Assembly (NCBI GenBank): GCA_033807695.1
Contig: CM066303.1
Span: 2,232,001 to 2,296,000, forward strand
Origin: Daedaleopsis sinensis
Taxonomy: Eukaryota; Basidiomycota; Agaricomycetes; Polyporales; Polyporaceae
Length of the DNA stretch: 64,000 bases
Reading direction: 5' to 3'
Below are positions 22,928-38,133 of the stretch, piece after piece; position 1 is the first letter of the stretch; every line of letters begins with the position of its first letter. Position numbers and translations under genes: made by a program. The notes under the pieces were generated by a model. That model worked only from the letters and a program-made list of their open reading frames with translations. It did not search any database and was not told the DNA's origin.

Positions 22928-25303
22928 TCACGCCGCCTGCTCCTTAATAGACTTGAGGACATAGCCTTCAAGCCCGCCGCAGATCCACAGCTCCTGCACA
23001 CTCGCGCCAACCCGTCCGACCTGGTAGGTCCTAGTCTCCCCGCTCGGCCACTGCACCTCAAGCCGTCCCTCGACGACCTTCACGTCCACAGCGTGGCCCT
23101 TGTTGACGGTGAGCTCCCCGTCTTTGCCGCCCGCCCCGCGGCGCCCGTCCTTGGCGTACTCGGCCGTGAGGTCCGCGACGAGCTCGGGCGACTCGATGCA
23201 CACGAGCCCGTTGTTGATCGCGTTCCGCTTGAAGATGTCGCCGAAAGAGCCGGCGACGACGAGCGGGATGCCGGCCGCCTTGAGCGCGGTAGCGGCCTGC
23301 TCGCGCGACGAGCCCGTCCCGAAGTTGTACCCCGAGACGAGGACGACGCCCCGCTTCACGCTCGACGGCGACTGCTGTTCCTGCTGCTTGCGGATCGACG
23401 CGACGAGCGCTGCGAACGACGGGTCGTAGTTCTCCATGACGACCTCCGCCTGGCGCGCGAGCGTGATGTCGTCCTGGTACGTGTACTTGCCCGGGTAGAG
23501 CGCATCCGTGTTCAAGTTATCCTGCGGTGCGAACAGCAGCGGCCCCGCGAACGTCGCGGGGAACCCCTCCAGCACCGGCTCGTCCACACTCGCGTCCGCG
23601 TCCGCAACGCGCGCGGCCCCGTCCTGCGCGGGCACGACGAGCGAGAACTGCGGGGCACCCGCGGGCGGGAGGGCCGCAGGGTCGAGCGCGTCGGGGCCCG
23701 CGATGTATCCCCTGATCGCACTGGCTGCGACGACCGCGGGGGACGCGAGGTACGCCTGCGCGTTCGGGTGGCCCATGCGGCCCTTGTAGTTCCTGTTCGT
23801 CGCGCTGATCCCCGTCTGGCCGTCCTCGAGCAGCCCGGTGCCGAGCCCGATGCAGGGCCCGCACCCGGCGGGGAGGGGCTTCGCGCCCGCGAGGACGAGC
23901 GTCTCCCAGTGGCCGCTCTTCTCGGCGTCGAGCTGCACCGCGGAGCTCGCGGCGGCGACGTAGAAGTCGACGCCGTCCGCGACCTTGCGGCCCTTCAAGA
24001 CGGCTGCCGCCGCTGCGATGTCGGACGCACGCGCGTTCGTACAGCTGAGGAGGTACGCCTTCTGGATGGGGATGTGCTGGGCCTCGAGCGCGGGGAGCGG
24101 GGTCGAGACCTTGACGCTGTTCGGGCCGGAGACGTGGGGGACGAGGGTCGAGAGGTCGAGGACGAGGTGGGAGGCGTAGGACGCGTCGGGGTCGGAGCGG
24201 ATGTTGGCGGCGCGGAGGGCGTCGAGGCGGGCGCGGTTGATACGCGGGTGTTCGGGCGGAGGGGGAATGGAAGAGGACAGGGCGGGGGACGCGAAGGTGC
24301 GGAACTCGAGGCGGTTGAGGGCGCGCTCATACCAGTCGAGGGTGACGTCGTCGACGGGGAAGACACCGGCGAGGGCGCCCCATTCGGTGGTCATGTTCGC
24401 GATGGTAAGGCGGTCGTCGACGGAGAGGGCGGGGACGCCGTCTCCGGTGAACTCGATCGCACCGTTGAGGACTTCGTCCTTATTGAAATAGCCGCAGAGG
24501 GCGACGATTACATCTTTGCCAGTGACCCCAGGGGCGAGCTTGCCCTTGAGCTCGACTTTGATCATGCGGGGAACCTGCCACCAGGTCTTGCCAGTGGCCC
24601 AGAGAGCCGCAGCGTCAGTGCGGACGATGGGGGTGCCCACGCAGCCAATGCCGCCGTACATATTGCTGTGGCTGTCGCTGGCGACGGTGAGGGTGTGAGG
24701 AAAGGCGTACCCCTCCTCGACAAGGACCTGGTGACCGATACCACGTCCAGCGGGATAGAAATCGATGCCGTGTTGCCTAGCGAAGGCCTCGATAGAGGCG
24801 TACTTGGAGAGGTTCTTTGAGGACCTGTTCTGGACGTCATGGTCGAGGGTAAAGACTAGCTGCTTAGGGTTGTGGATAGCGGTCGCGCCGATAGATTTAA
24901 ACCTGAGAGATGATGTGGGTGAGCAACATATTCCGGAACAGGGAGGCCATGGGTGTGGAATCAAGTCTACACGTTCTGGCAGCTTCGTGCATTGGCACGG
25001 AACGGCTTGAACGTGCAGTTTCTCTTGGGAAGGACATGGAGGGTGGGTGCGGACGATGCTGATACGAATACCGAGTACTCACTTGGAGATGACAGGACCG
25101 GTGTTGTCGTGGGTCATAACATGTTGGGGGCGAATCATGACATAGTCCCCAGCCTTGACGGCCTTTGCAGATGGCCAATCGACGGCATACCGTTGGACGA
25201 CCTTCTCGATGACCGTCTGCGGTACTTGCGGCGTGCCAGTGACTGTCGCAAACCTTCTGAGTGAGACAAGGCGACTACCGCGCCATCGTGCAAGTAGACC
25301 CAT
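22928..25303 (-). CDS. LYS4: Homoaconitase, mitochondrial
   Basis: Catalyses homocitrate/homoisocitrate conversion in the fungal alpha-aminoadipate lysine pathway. Two exons, 25303-25083 and 24902-22928, give 731 residues. The N terminus (MGLLARWRGSRLVSLRRFAT) is a good mitochondrial presequence. Aconitase-family marks are present: LDHDVQN, ASDSHSNMYGGIGCVGTP, the 4Fe-4S cysteines in LLSCTNARASD and GCGPCIGLG, and the swivel-domain motif GYNFGTGSSREQA. A long minus-strand intron of 180 bp lies between presequence exon and body. An equally long open frame on the opposite strand is only a GC-rich shadow. It is divergent from DIM1. Confidence 0.95.
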
Positions 25304-25534
25304 TCCCCGTCCGAGCTGGGCTGAGAGTATGAGTGAGAGAGCGGATGCGGAGGACCATGCACTCAGACAGAACTTTCTGTGCTCTCACTCCCGGTCCGGG
25401 CGGCCCGTTCGATCGAGTGTCCTCTTTGGGGAAAGAAATTCTTCCCTCCACCCTTCGTCCTGCTTCACTTCTACGGTCAACCGTTGGTAGATCTCCGCAC
25501 ACAGAAATCATAAACAGCTCGCAAGATAGTCACC
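25304..25534. promoter_or_regulatory. Shared divergent promoter region, LYS4 / DIM1
   Basis: 231 bp between outward-facing start codons. No TGACTC-type Gcn4 site is evident by eye. Confidence 0.4.
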
Positions 25535-26959
<1,425 letters not shown>

Positions 26960-27732
26960 TCTCGTTGATTCAATGTACTGTATGTGGGTGTTCTTTGGTG
27001 CGCACACGGCTGGGTCTAGGTCTCCCAGTCTCGTCAGCATGGAGTGCAAGTCCTCAGGCCTCAGGCCTCAGCCTCTGGGTCATGCTGCCGGGATCATTTT
27101 TTCTAGAGGGGATCAGTCCCGACGTTCGAGAAGGCTGCGGACGCGTGATGGACGGGAATAAAGACGGGTAACGCGGTGGAATCAGGCAAAGGGAAGCTGG
27201 CTCGGCTCCGGCCTTTTGGCATACCTCCCCGGGCCCCCGTCTACTGACGACCGCTCATCCCAGGAACGTGCATTGTGGACGCACCAGCTTCCTTTCCGGA
27301 GGTTAGACCAACCACTGTCCGGCCGACTATCCCCCATGATCACTCCCACCCAGAGGCGTCGCGAGTGTGGTAAGCAGGCATGGTTGTTCTCGTTAGCCGA
27401 AGGGAAAAGGAAGAGTACACGCTTCAAGTTAGTATAGGTAGGTTGCACGCGTTGGTATAGGCTAAGGTAGGTTGCACGCGGGCCAGTTTCCTGGACGATT
27501 TTGCTCCGGTCCGCCCTAGTCGCTCTCCGCGCATGACTATCCTCCATCATCACTCCGCATTTCACGCGACCAAATATGGCGGGAATATCCCGGTTGTCCA
27601 GAGGATGAACGCTTCTCGGTGTACCCCGTGCCATGCTTCTGCACATACTGCCCCCGCGAGCATGCTTAAATACGAACATGGGGGATCGTATCCCGGCGGC
27701 CTGAAACCGAGGTACTTACCTGCTAGCCTACG
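26960..27732. other. Intergenic region before the GH43 gene
   Basis: 773 bp. Contains a short imperfect tandem repeat near 27427-27480 (GTAGGTTGCACGCG twice) and CCTCAGG-type triplication near 27051-27071. No gene is supported on either strand. Confidence 0.5.
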
Positions 27733-29574
27733 ATGCGGCGCGCTCTTTTCCTCTCTGCGTTCTACGCGCTCTCTGTCTCCGCCGCGAGCTGGATCGCGCC
27801 TGGTGCTGTTTGGTACGACAGCGCGGGCGCCAAGATCGACGCTCATGGCGGGATGATCCTCAAGCCCGGGGACATATACTACTGGGTACTTCCTCACGCA
27901 TTTGCCTTCTAAGTCTGCGCACTGAGCGTGGCCCCGACGTACAGGTCGGCCAATCATGGGACAGCAACACGTCCCCGCGGATCTACTCGTCCAAGGACCT
28001 GATCAACTGGGACAATCGCGGGCTCGCTAACTCGATCGAGTGGCTCTACCGCCCCAAGATGTTCGTCTCAGGGGGGAGATACCACGTACGTGCTCGTATG
28101 CCGGTTCTGCCTGCGTGTGGGGAGTACCTTACCGGGAGAGGCAGATCTGGGGCCAAGTCAATCGTCTGACCCAAGGCATGGCCTCTACAGACATCGCAAG
28201 CGGGTACAATCTGTACGGCTCGCCGATGTCCATCCCACCCGACAGCTACACGTTCAGCGACTGCGGCCTCTTCGCGGACACGGACGGTGCGTGCTGCGCC
28301 GCTCAAATCACCCAAACTATGATCGAACGCTCCTCATTGAGGTTGCAGGCAAAGACTACTGGGTCACCAGCGCGGACCACAACATCATCGCTATAAACCA
28401 TATCAACGGTGGCACGACAGCCACGGTCGGGGACAGAATCGCGTACCTCTGTGAGTCCGTTCCCCCGCTCACCCCATATATGTGCGCACCCTGAACGCTC
28501 CTGGCAGCCCTCGGTGCCTACGAGGCCCCTGCAATGTTCAAAGTCGGCAGTCAGTAGTCCCAGCTCTGCGTCCGTCTGACCTCGCCCAAAGTTGACGAGC
28601 ACCCCAGGCGTGTACTTCCTGATCGTGTCCGCCAAGACGGGGTACCGCGCGAACCCGGACAAGGTCTTCTGGGCGACGAACCTCGCGGGGCCGTGGTCCG
28701 GGGGCACGGACATCGCGCCCGAGTCCACGAACACGTACAACTCGCAGTCGACGTTCGTGCTCACGATCGCGGGGAGCTCGCAGACGACGTACATGTTCAT
28801 GGGCGACGCGTGGGACTCGAAGGGCACGAGCGCGTCGAACTACATGTGGCTCCCGCTCAGCGTGTCCACGTCCGCGCACACGGCGACGCTGCAGGACTAC
28901 GCGTACTGGAAGGTGAACCCGAGCACCGGTGAGTGCAGGAGATTGGATGGAGTGGTGAGGATGCTGACCAGCTGGATGCAGGTGTTGTGACCACCTCGTC
29001 CACGGGCAAGCGCTACGAGGCCGAAGACGCGGCGATCGCTGGCAGGGCGGGTGAGGACTTTATTTGAGCGCATTGGGCACGGGCTGACGACGGTCTGCAG
29101 CCGTCACGGACTGCGAGAAGTGCCTGACGAAGCGTTCCGTGCACCAGAGTACGTGCTGTCATCCATGTCTCTTTTGCTGCGAGTCTCACAGTCTGTCTTC
29201 AGTCGATAGCGGCAGCAACGTGACCTTCGCAGACGTCGAGGGCTGGGGCAACGGCGAGCGCCAGTGGATGTCGCTGCACTACACCGTGAACAACGCGACC
29301 GGTAGGCGACTGACATGGCATACATACCAAGCATAACACGCTGACGTCGGCCACAGGCGGGGACGCGTTCGTCCACATCAACGGCGAGAAGTTGCGCGTG
29401 AGGGACCTGAACGTGCGCGCGGGAGTGCATCACACTGTGCCGATCTCGGTGGTGCTTGAGAAGAAGAACGTCGTGACGTTCTCTGTCGAGAGCGAGGACA
29501 ACGAGTTCGAGGCGCACCTTGATGGCATTGAGGTGTTGGACGGGACTGAGGAGGAAATCGAGGTTAAGTTGTGA
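27733..29574 (+). CDS. Secreted GH43 glycoside hydrolase with CBM35-like domain
   Basis: Ten exons between 27733 and 29574 encode 444 residues in frame. MRRALFLSAFYALSVSAASW is a signal peptide. The catalytic part follows the GH43 pattern of galactan 1,3-beta-galactosidases: IDAHGGMILKPGDIYYWVGQ, SSKDLINWDNRGL, FADTDGKDYWVTSADHN, YEAPAMFKV and TYMFMGDAWDS. The C-terminal 140 residues (YEAEDAAIAGRAAVTDCEKC to EFEAHLDGIEVL) form a beta-rich module like CBM35, an arrangement known from basidiomycete exo-beta-1,3-galactanases. The likely role is trimming of arabinogalactan side structures in plant cell walls outside the cell. The exact GH43 subfamily is inferred from memory. Confidence 0.85.
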
Positions 29575-29892
29575 GCTTCGTTGCGATGGCCGGAAGACGA
29601 GTGTAGTTTCGTTTGTGAATGTACTGCATACCTACAAGTTCACGCACTGCGAATTGATCTTGAGACGCGTTCATTACAGTTGAGTCGCTGTACATGAACT
29701 GCTTCGCCGTGACACAGTGGACACAGTGTGCTTTCGCACTAGCGCCTGCAATGTCCATGAACGGCCCGGCCTGGGAGCCTGATGAGGGCACGGCAGGGGC
29801 ACGGTGGAAGCCGGACGGAGCCTTCCGACCGGCGCTTGTGGGGAGTGACGCGACTTGGGTGAGGAATAGAAACTCATCCTCATTCCACTGCC
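29575..29892. other. Intergenic region, GH43 to LPD1
   Basis: 318 bp with the 3' UTR of the GH43 gene and the promoter/5' UTR of LPD1. Nothing else is recognised. Confidence 0.5.
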
Positions 29893-31823
<1,931 letters not shown>

Positions 31824-31974
31824 TCTTACGCCGTACCACTGTGCCCGCTGAGAGATATACGCTATACATATCATAGTCTTTTTCGTCAAACATGCGCTAC
31901 CACTTCTAATCAATGCGTTCAAGGAGAGCCCCAAGCTACGACAACGACCGCGCGATCTCTAGGACGAGTCTGAA

Positions 31975-34032
31975 TCACAGTCGTGCCTTGGGATCATTGC
32001 CACGTCGCCAGTCGTATGCTGCAGTGCCGTCATACACGTCCAGCGTTCGCACAAACGCGTCCCACTTCTCTTGCGACACGCAGGCAGCACGCGCATACGG
32101 CGCAGCTCCGGTGGCGTCAAGGAACTGCTCCAGGTGCGCGTACACCTCAGAGACAGCCTCGGCTTCCTCTTCGCCCCATGCACGTCGAGAGGCCACGAGC
32201 CCGAGCTCGATGTATGCGGCGAGGTCTACGCCGATAGCACCGACCTCGTACAGACGCAGCAAAGACGGCGCTACACCGGCCTCTAGGGCGGCTTCGTAGG
32301 CCATCCGATGCCCAATCGCCTCGACGTACGGTAGGCTGCGCGGGAGAAGGAGTTCGTTGGCCGCCTTTCCGCGATGTCCACCCAGCGCTGAGGTGGAGGC
32401 GATGATTCCTTTCAGCTCCTCGCTGAGCCTCTGCTCGTGCATGGCCAAGCGCTTCGTCGGGTCTCGGCTGGCAGGAATGGTATATCTACCCAGAAGCAGT
32501 TCTGGGGCCAGTCCTACAGCATACACAAGGTTAGCGTGGTGGTTGAGGACCGGGCGACGTGGCACCTTACGCAAGCACAACGCGAGTACGTCTCCCTCAG
32601 CGATGGCAACACCACGCAATTCCATCTGTGGGTAGCAGTCGTGAGTTATCATCTCGAGCTTTAAGGACGCAAACGTACCTCCATTGGGAGCAGCATATTC
32701 ACGTCGAACATTCCTTGAGCTCCGCACCGGTCGACAATCGTGATACCAGTCCTGCGCCAATGTCCAATCATGGTTGCTTTGACGATGGCACTTATCGCAT
32801 TCCGCAGGTTCATATTCTCGATGGGTGTGTCCGTAAGCCATGCGCTGGCGCGTCTGAAGAAGGCCTCCAAGACGAAGCCTTGCGCTAGAGCATGCAGGAT
32901 CGGTAGCTGTTGTGTTCGGAACGATATGATGGGGACACGCTGACCAGGTTTGGCCCCGTCGACCATCCGACGTATACTGTACTTTGCGCCGATGTATGCG
33001 GCCATCTTCAGCGCTGGTACCACCATCGCCGCCATGCTGAGGGATCCGATTCCGACACGCCAGAGCATCCGCAAAAACTGGTCACGGGGGTGTGTTTCAT
33101 GCTGAACCTCCTCCAGGAGCGAGTCTGGGGGCAACATAACGTGGTCGAAGTATGTCAAGGCGTGGCCAATCGCTTTCGCTCCGTTCCGGGTCGGCAATTC
33201 TCTAAGAACAGGATGCAAATTAGTGTATACGCGTTTCTAGATGTTACATCCGGAGCAGCTCACTGCGCGGTGATTCCTTTGCACATAGTTTTGCCGTCGT
33301 TTAAAGGGACAATAAACGGTCGGAGCCCCTTGAATACGCCGCCGTGAATCAGTCTTGCTATAACGATGGCTACCCTCGGGACGCCACCAAATGGTAGCGT
33401 AGGCGGCATATATCTTGACTACCAGGTGAGCGAGCATTGAAAGTCGAAAAGATTGTCAAGACTCACTTGGCAGCATTGTGGTTAGGCGTGTGTAGCTCGA
33501 AGTTGCCATCGTGTTTGAGCGTCGCTGTTGTCTCGATATTTACTGCGTCCAAGCCGTGACCCAGCTCGGTCAACATGAACTGCCCTCTACAACCATCGTC
33601 AGTACTTGCTTGCAGTGCCAGACAAGCTACAATGGATCGACCACGTACGAAACACGGAAATTGAGAACATCGTCCAAGAGGGGGCGCAGCTCAGAACGTC
33701 TCTCAGCGAAACGTGCGAGCGTTCCCGCCATGAGATTAAGCTGTATGGAGAAAAGGGCCACTGCCCCTCCGTCAAGGGTGACGATGTAATCCATGTACAT
33801 GTCCCAGAATTTCTGCGACGGTTGAAGGATGTCATCCATGCTGAGAGCTAGATATATTACTTGCATTCTGGTCATCCGTCTGTCGTAGTTCGAGAACGAA
33901 CGCACCATATCTCAGACCAATAGCTTTGGCACGTTCATGAGATAGCGCAATGCGTTCCGCGACGGATAGTCGTTCGCATATGGGAGCAAATAGTGGGGCA
34001 TTAGCTAGATCGTGGGTCAAGTTTGTAGACAT
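31975..34032 (-). CDS. Acyl-CoA oxidase/dehydrogenase-like flavoprotein
   Basis: Seven exons (34032-33906, 33847-33649, 33586-33467, 33413-33264, 33201-32679, 32625-32571, 32513-31975) give 570 residues without a stop. Segments match the acyl-CoA oxidase fold: FWDMYMDYIVTLDGGAVALF, FMLTELGHGLDAVNIETTA, GGVPRVAIVIARLIHGGVF, LNDGKTMCKGIT, a central ISFRTQQLPILHALAQGFVL helix, and CGAQGMFDVN near the FAD site. It is shorter than classical peroxisomal oxidases (about 650-700). The C terminus (DPKARL) is not a clear PTS1. Family members oxidise acyl-CoA thioesters; next to two fatty-acid desaturases this one may shorten or oxidise a modified fatty acid. A broken fragment of this gene lies at 8723-8880. 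Confidence 0.8.
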
Positions 34033-34719
34033 CCGGATGGGTTAACGGGGGAGCACCACAAGACGGACGTAGGGATTGCATCTCACATTGCTGGTCAAAA
34101 TATCAGTATATGTACTGGTGCGCCTGTGTAGAAGAAGTAAGGGGGAGCTGCCGTAGTGGGGTCCGAACTTGAATCACATAGTCCACTGTAGCGCCGCTGA
34201 TATCAAGTGGCTTCTGCAGGCTGTGACCTGTCTGATATGTTCTGATTGAGAAAGAACTTCGATGTACACAAAAATGCAACGAACTTAACGGCTTTATCCG
34301 AGCCTAAGAAGTACTACTAAGCTGGGTCAGCCGCTGAGAATAGTAGTATTTGCCGACTCGGAGAAGGCTTGGAGGCCCTTCGGTGACAGATGATGCATCC
34401 CTGGACTCCACGAGCGTATGGAAGGCCCGGGGGCCACCTCAGAGCAGCCAGGAGAGCAGCTCCGTGTACAATACACCATTCTGCCAGTGTACCCTTGGCA
34501 GGATTCAACATTTCGCTCTGTCAGACAGTCTATATTGATGTGCGCAGGCATATAGGTCGGACTCCAAATACTTAGTTGTCTCATTACTGTGATGATCATC
34601 CTTTTGAGAAGCTACGATAACCTCAGCGTTTTGTTATCATACGCCGACTGTGGAGAACCGTCTCAACTATGCAAACTCGTCGGATGTGCACGTAACGTAT
34701 CTCCTCAGTGAGTTCAGCG
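34033..34719. other. Intergenic region between oxidase and desaturase genes
   Basis: 687 bp of lower GC with no supported gene. It contains the promoter of the oxidase gene and the 3' UTR of the desaturase. Confidence 0.5.
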
Positions 34720-36411
34720 TTAATTCTTCTCTTGCTCCGCGTAATCCATGAGTGTCTTTCCCCGCTTGTCACGATAAAATACCATATCACCTGATGTCAA
34801 CGTCAGCTTACAACCGCTCGTACGCACGTAGAGTCTGTATGGCGATCGGAGCACTTACCCTCATTGTCCACGAATTGGCAAAAATTGTAGTTGTCCCAGA
34901 GTGCGCGGAAGCATGGTTTGGAGGAACGGCGGTAATATGGACCCATAGCGCGCGCGAGATGTTCAGTCGCCTTCTCACCATTATACCACGGTATCTGGGG
35001 AAAGAAATGATGTATGACGTGGTAGTGGGCCACTAGAGAACAAAGGTTAGTCAGACACGTAAGAGGCGGCATTTAGGGAAAGAACCTACCATCGTGTAGG
35101 AAGAAGCGGCCCTGCCAGCCGAGGAAGTCACGGTCTACAGTCGAGGCAGCGCCAGACTGGAAGTTCCACGCGCGTTGGCGATAGTGTGGCAGCGCCGGGT
35201 CGGTGTGATGCAGATATGTTATCATGACGAACCAGTGCGAAACAAGAATCCAGGGCACGCCGTAGTACATGACCACAGCAAGGAGCCCAAACCGCGAGCA
35301 GCCGTGTATTAGCAATGCAATTGCAGCAATGATTCCCAGGTTTGACGCGATGACGGCTCCACGCTGAGAGGCGTTGAAGAGAATGGAAGAAGCTGAGGGA
35401 GTATAATTGAGCACTCAGACGCTCCGGGTTCAATATCATGAGATTCCTTACGATCGAAATGATTTGTCCACTTGGGATAGTTACTTTGGCCTGAGACATT
35501 CCACACTACGATGTTGGCGTACGTATCAGCTCCCGTCAGGTCACCAGAGTGAGACTAACACGTACGCAGATATGCTTCAAAGGCAAATAGCTGCTGGCGA
35601 ACCAGGGTGTAAAGCGTGTATATTGGTGTATCGCCGAAGTACTCGTCCCAGTCAATTGCCGTCGAGTCGGAAGGGATTCCGAGGTCCTTGCGCGTCTTGG
35701 GAACATAGACTTCATCTTTCTCGATTGAGCCGTGGTTACTGTGATGACGGTGATGCGAGTACTTCCAACTGAAATATGGCGTCCATAAGAGACTGTGTAG
35801 AATCTACGTGTAAGTTGTTAGCCTCTGGGATCATTATGTAGGGTCTCTCAATGGACGTACAAAGCCGACAGTGTTGCATATCATTGGGTTTGCGGAAAAT
35901 GCACCATGCCCGCACTTTGTTGTTGAATCGTCAGATGATTCACAGCAGAGCATGTTAAAGAGGCAAGTGACTTACCTCGTGTCCAATCACCCAGAGGCCT
36001 GTGAAGACGAGACCTTGAAACCACCAACTTCACGTTGAAGGTATTGAGGATCAGATTCTTGACAATATGTACCGGGAACTTGAAGAGAAAAACGTACTAG
36101 ATGAGCCAGCAGACGCAGTGCAAGATGCCGGTCGAGTATCCTGAGCCCAAAAAAGGTTGCAACACGGGATGGTAGCAAAGCCAGTCAATCCTGAGCGCAA
36201 ATGTGAACAACGCTAACGCCATCGCGATATCACGGGTTGTATATGCGAGTGCTTTGCAGGTTTGTCTCTCGAAGAGTTGCGGGGGAATTGTCTCTCGTAT
36301 TTCTTTTAACGACCTGGAACAATGTCAGAGTAAGCATTACGTCAACTGATAATTCAACAAGGCATAGTACCATGAGGGCTGGTCCGAAGGAGGTAATGGC
36401 TCTTCAAGCAT
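34720..36411 (-). CDS. FAD2-type membrane fatty-acid desaturase (canonical His boxes)
   Basis: About 410 residues from ten or fewer short exons; the ATG is at 36411 (MLEEPLPPSDQPSWSLKE) and the TAA at 34722-34720. The three histidine boxes that bind the di-iron centre are GHECGHGAF, SHHRHHSNHGSIEKDEVYVP and AHYHVIHHFFP. LHHTDPALPHYR before box 3 and YNFCQFVDNEGDMVFYRDK at the end are typical of Delta12 desaturases. An intron falls directly inside box 1, after GHE. The N terminus is about 20-30 residues shorter than in usual FAD2 proteins. It should act in the ER membrane on oleoyl-type acyl lipids. FAD2 relatives also include acetylenases, so the product, a double or a triple bond, cannot be told from sequence. 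Confidence 0.88.
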
Positions 36412-37299
36412 GACTGTTAGAGCCGCCAGTATGAGTGGATTGTCAGAATGTCTCTCGAGGAGTTCTGTGGTGGTGGACCTTTTTCTCTGCGAACTTATAA
36501 AGGCTATGCGAGATCTGGGTTTGTATCAACGCCGAGAGTTGTGATGACAAGGGCTGTAAACAGCATTTGGACGATTAATATGGCCCTAGCCTTCCATGTA
36601 TATCTTGAGTATCTGTCGGATCTCGGCCTGTACTACACTGCATGGATAAAGCATCTTCCCATGAACACACGCGCTGATGGCGAGAACAAGAGCGGTAGGA
36701 CGCACTATCCTTGGATCGGACGGTAGTAGGTAGAGCTCGAAAGCGACCGGATCCTCTCGAGCGCGATTTGTCCGTTTGATCGGCATCCTGTAGCCAATGC
36801 GCGGACGTCGTGCTAGATCCAGACGAGACCAGATCAAAAGAAGCATGAAGGCAACCCTGAGTGTGGTTCAAAGCAGACCTTGGCGACTGTCTTCGGACCT
36901 AGGCGCTACCCAAGCATCCTTCGACTTCTTCAGCGCGAAGGGCAGGGGCGGCCATCTTGCTGATAGGTACACTGGTACTGTACCATTGGGGCTTCCCAAG
37001 TTCCGGAAAATGGAGACCCTGAGATCAGTGGCGGAAACTTCCAAGTCAAACGCCGACGAGACTCTGTATCTATCACAGAAGCAAACTGTCAGCGAAGGAC
37101 ATTTGACGGTACTCCGCTCCACTTCTCAACCGCTAGATCATGGGCGGCATCAGATTCGTCTGACAGAAACCTCGTGTATACGAGGAACTTGGTGAGTGAG
37201 AAAGACAGGGCGGTCTCCAACTCAGCAAGACAGTGGCCGCAATGCTAAGTACTACCCCCGGTGTTCGGAACCCCGAAAGATTTTGTGAACCCGTCCGCT
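36412..37299. other. Region without a supported gene upstream of the desaturase
   Basis: Nearly 900 bp with several 60-100-codon frames on both strands. One minus-strand frame (36846-36586) is hydrophobic but has no start, splice context or family match. It may be the eroded downstream end of the AAA ATPase relic. Confidence 0.4.
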
Positions 37300-38102
37300 A
37301 ACGCTGTCGCGGCGTTCAATCAGACCAATGGTGAAGGTTCAGAGATAGAGCTCGATGGCAAAGGGCACCGGTCAGCGGTGTGCGATGTGGACGGGCATGA
37401 GAGGGACGCACATTCGCTCGTCGCTTCCACAGATAGCAGGCTCTTGCCGGTGTTTGAATTGCCAAAGAGGTAGATGACGAGGCCGTAGCCCTTGCCGCAC
37501 TGTGTGACTCAACGAGGGTCTCGAGGATGTGCTTGCGCTTGCGACGTCAGGAGACGTCGACCTGGCACACACGCCGTGCGTGTCTATCAATGGCCTAGCC
37601 AGAGATGTTCTTCGTGACACCTGCTCCAAAGATAAAAACTGGATTAACGTACCTCAGGGACGAAGGCATGTGCCGTCTCAGAAAACTCGGCGCGAGCTCT
37701 TGACTCGGAGGAAGTATAACCTCACATATCTATAACCAATTGAAAGCAGTTAGTTAACTTGCCAGACGTTGCACCACTACCAGGAGTATATGATTAGCAA
37801 TACTAGCACAACTGTGCTACCCAGGGTTGGCTCACTTTCGGAGGTTCCAATCATCCAGCAATGCTTCACCTACTTCTGCAGAAGGTAAACGGAGATCGGT
37901 GAGGACAAGGGAAAGATGTGGGTACAACGTTGGACTAGGACTAAGGAGTCCGAGAAAAGCGCTCACGAACGATCAAGACGCCGGCACACCGCACCACATC
38001 TCACAAGCGCACGGACCCGCAGAGCGAACGAAATAAAGCACGTCGTTTTATCACCCCTTCAACTGAACCTCATTAGATGTCCCCTTCGGGGTGACATACG
38101 AA

Positions 38103-38133
<31 letters not shown>

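Noticed and set aside
22922..24820. 632-codon open frame on the plus strand
   Set aside because: It is exactly antisense to the homoaconitase body exon, whose Fe-S and swivel motifs are unmistakable. High GC third positions create the mirror frame.
36448..36726. 92-codon plus-strand frame upstream of the desaturase
   Set aside because: No start context, no splice partner and no recognisable motif; opposite-strand frames are equally open.
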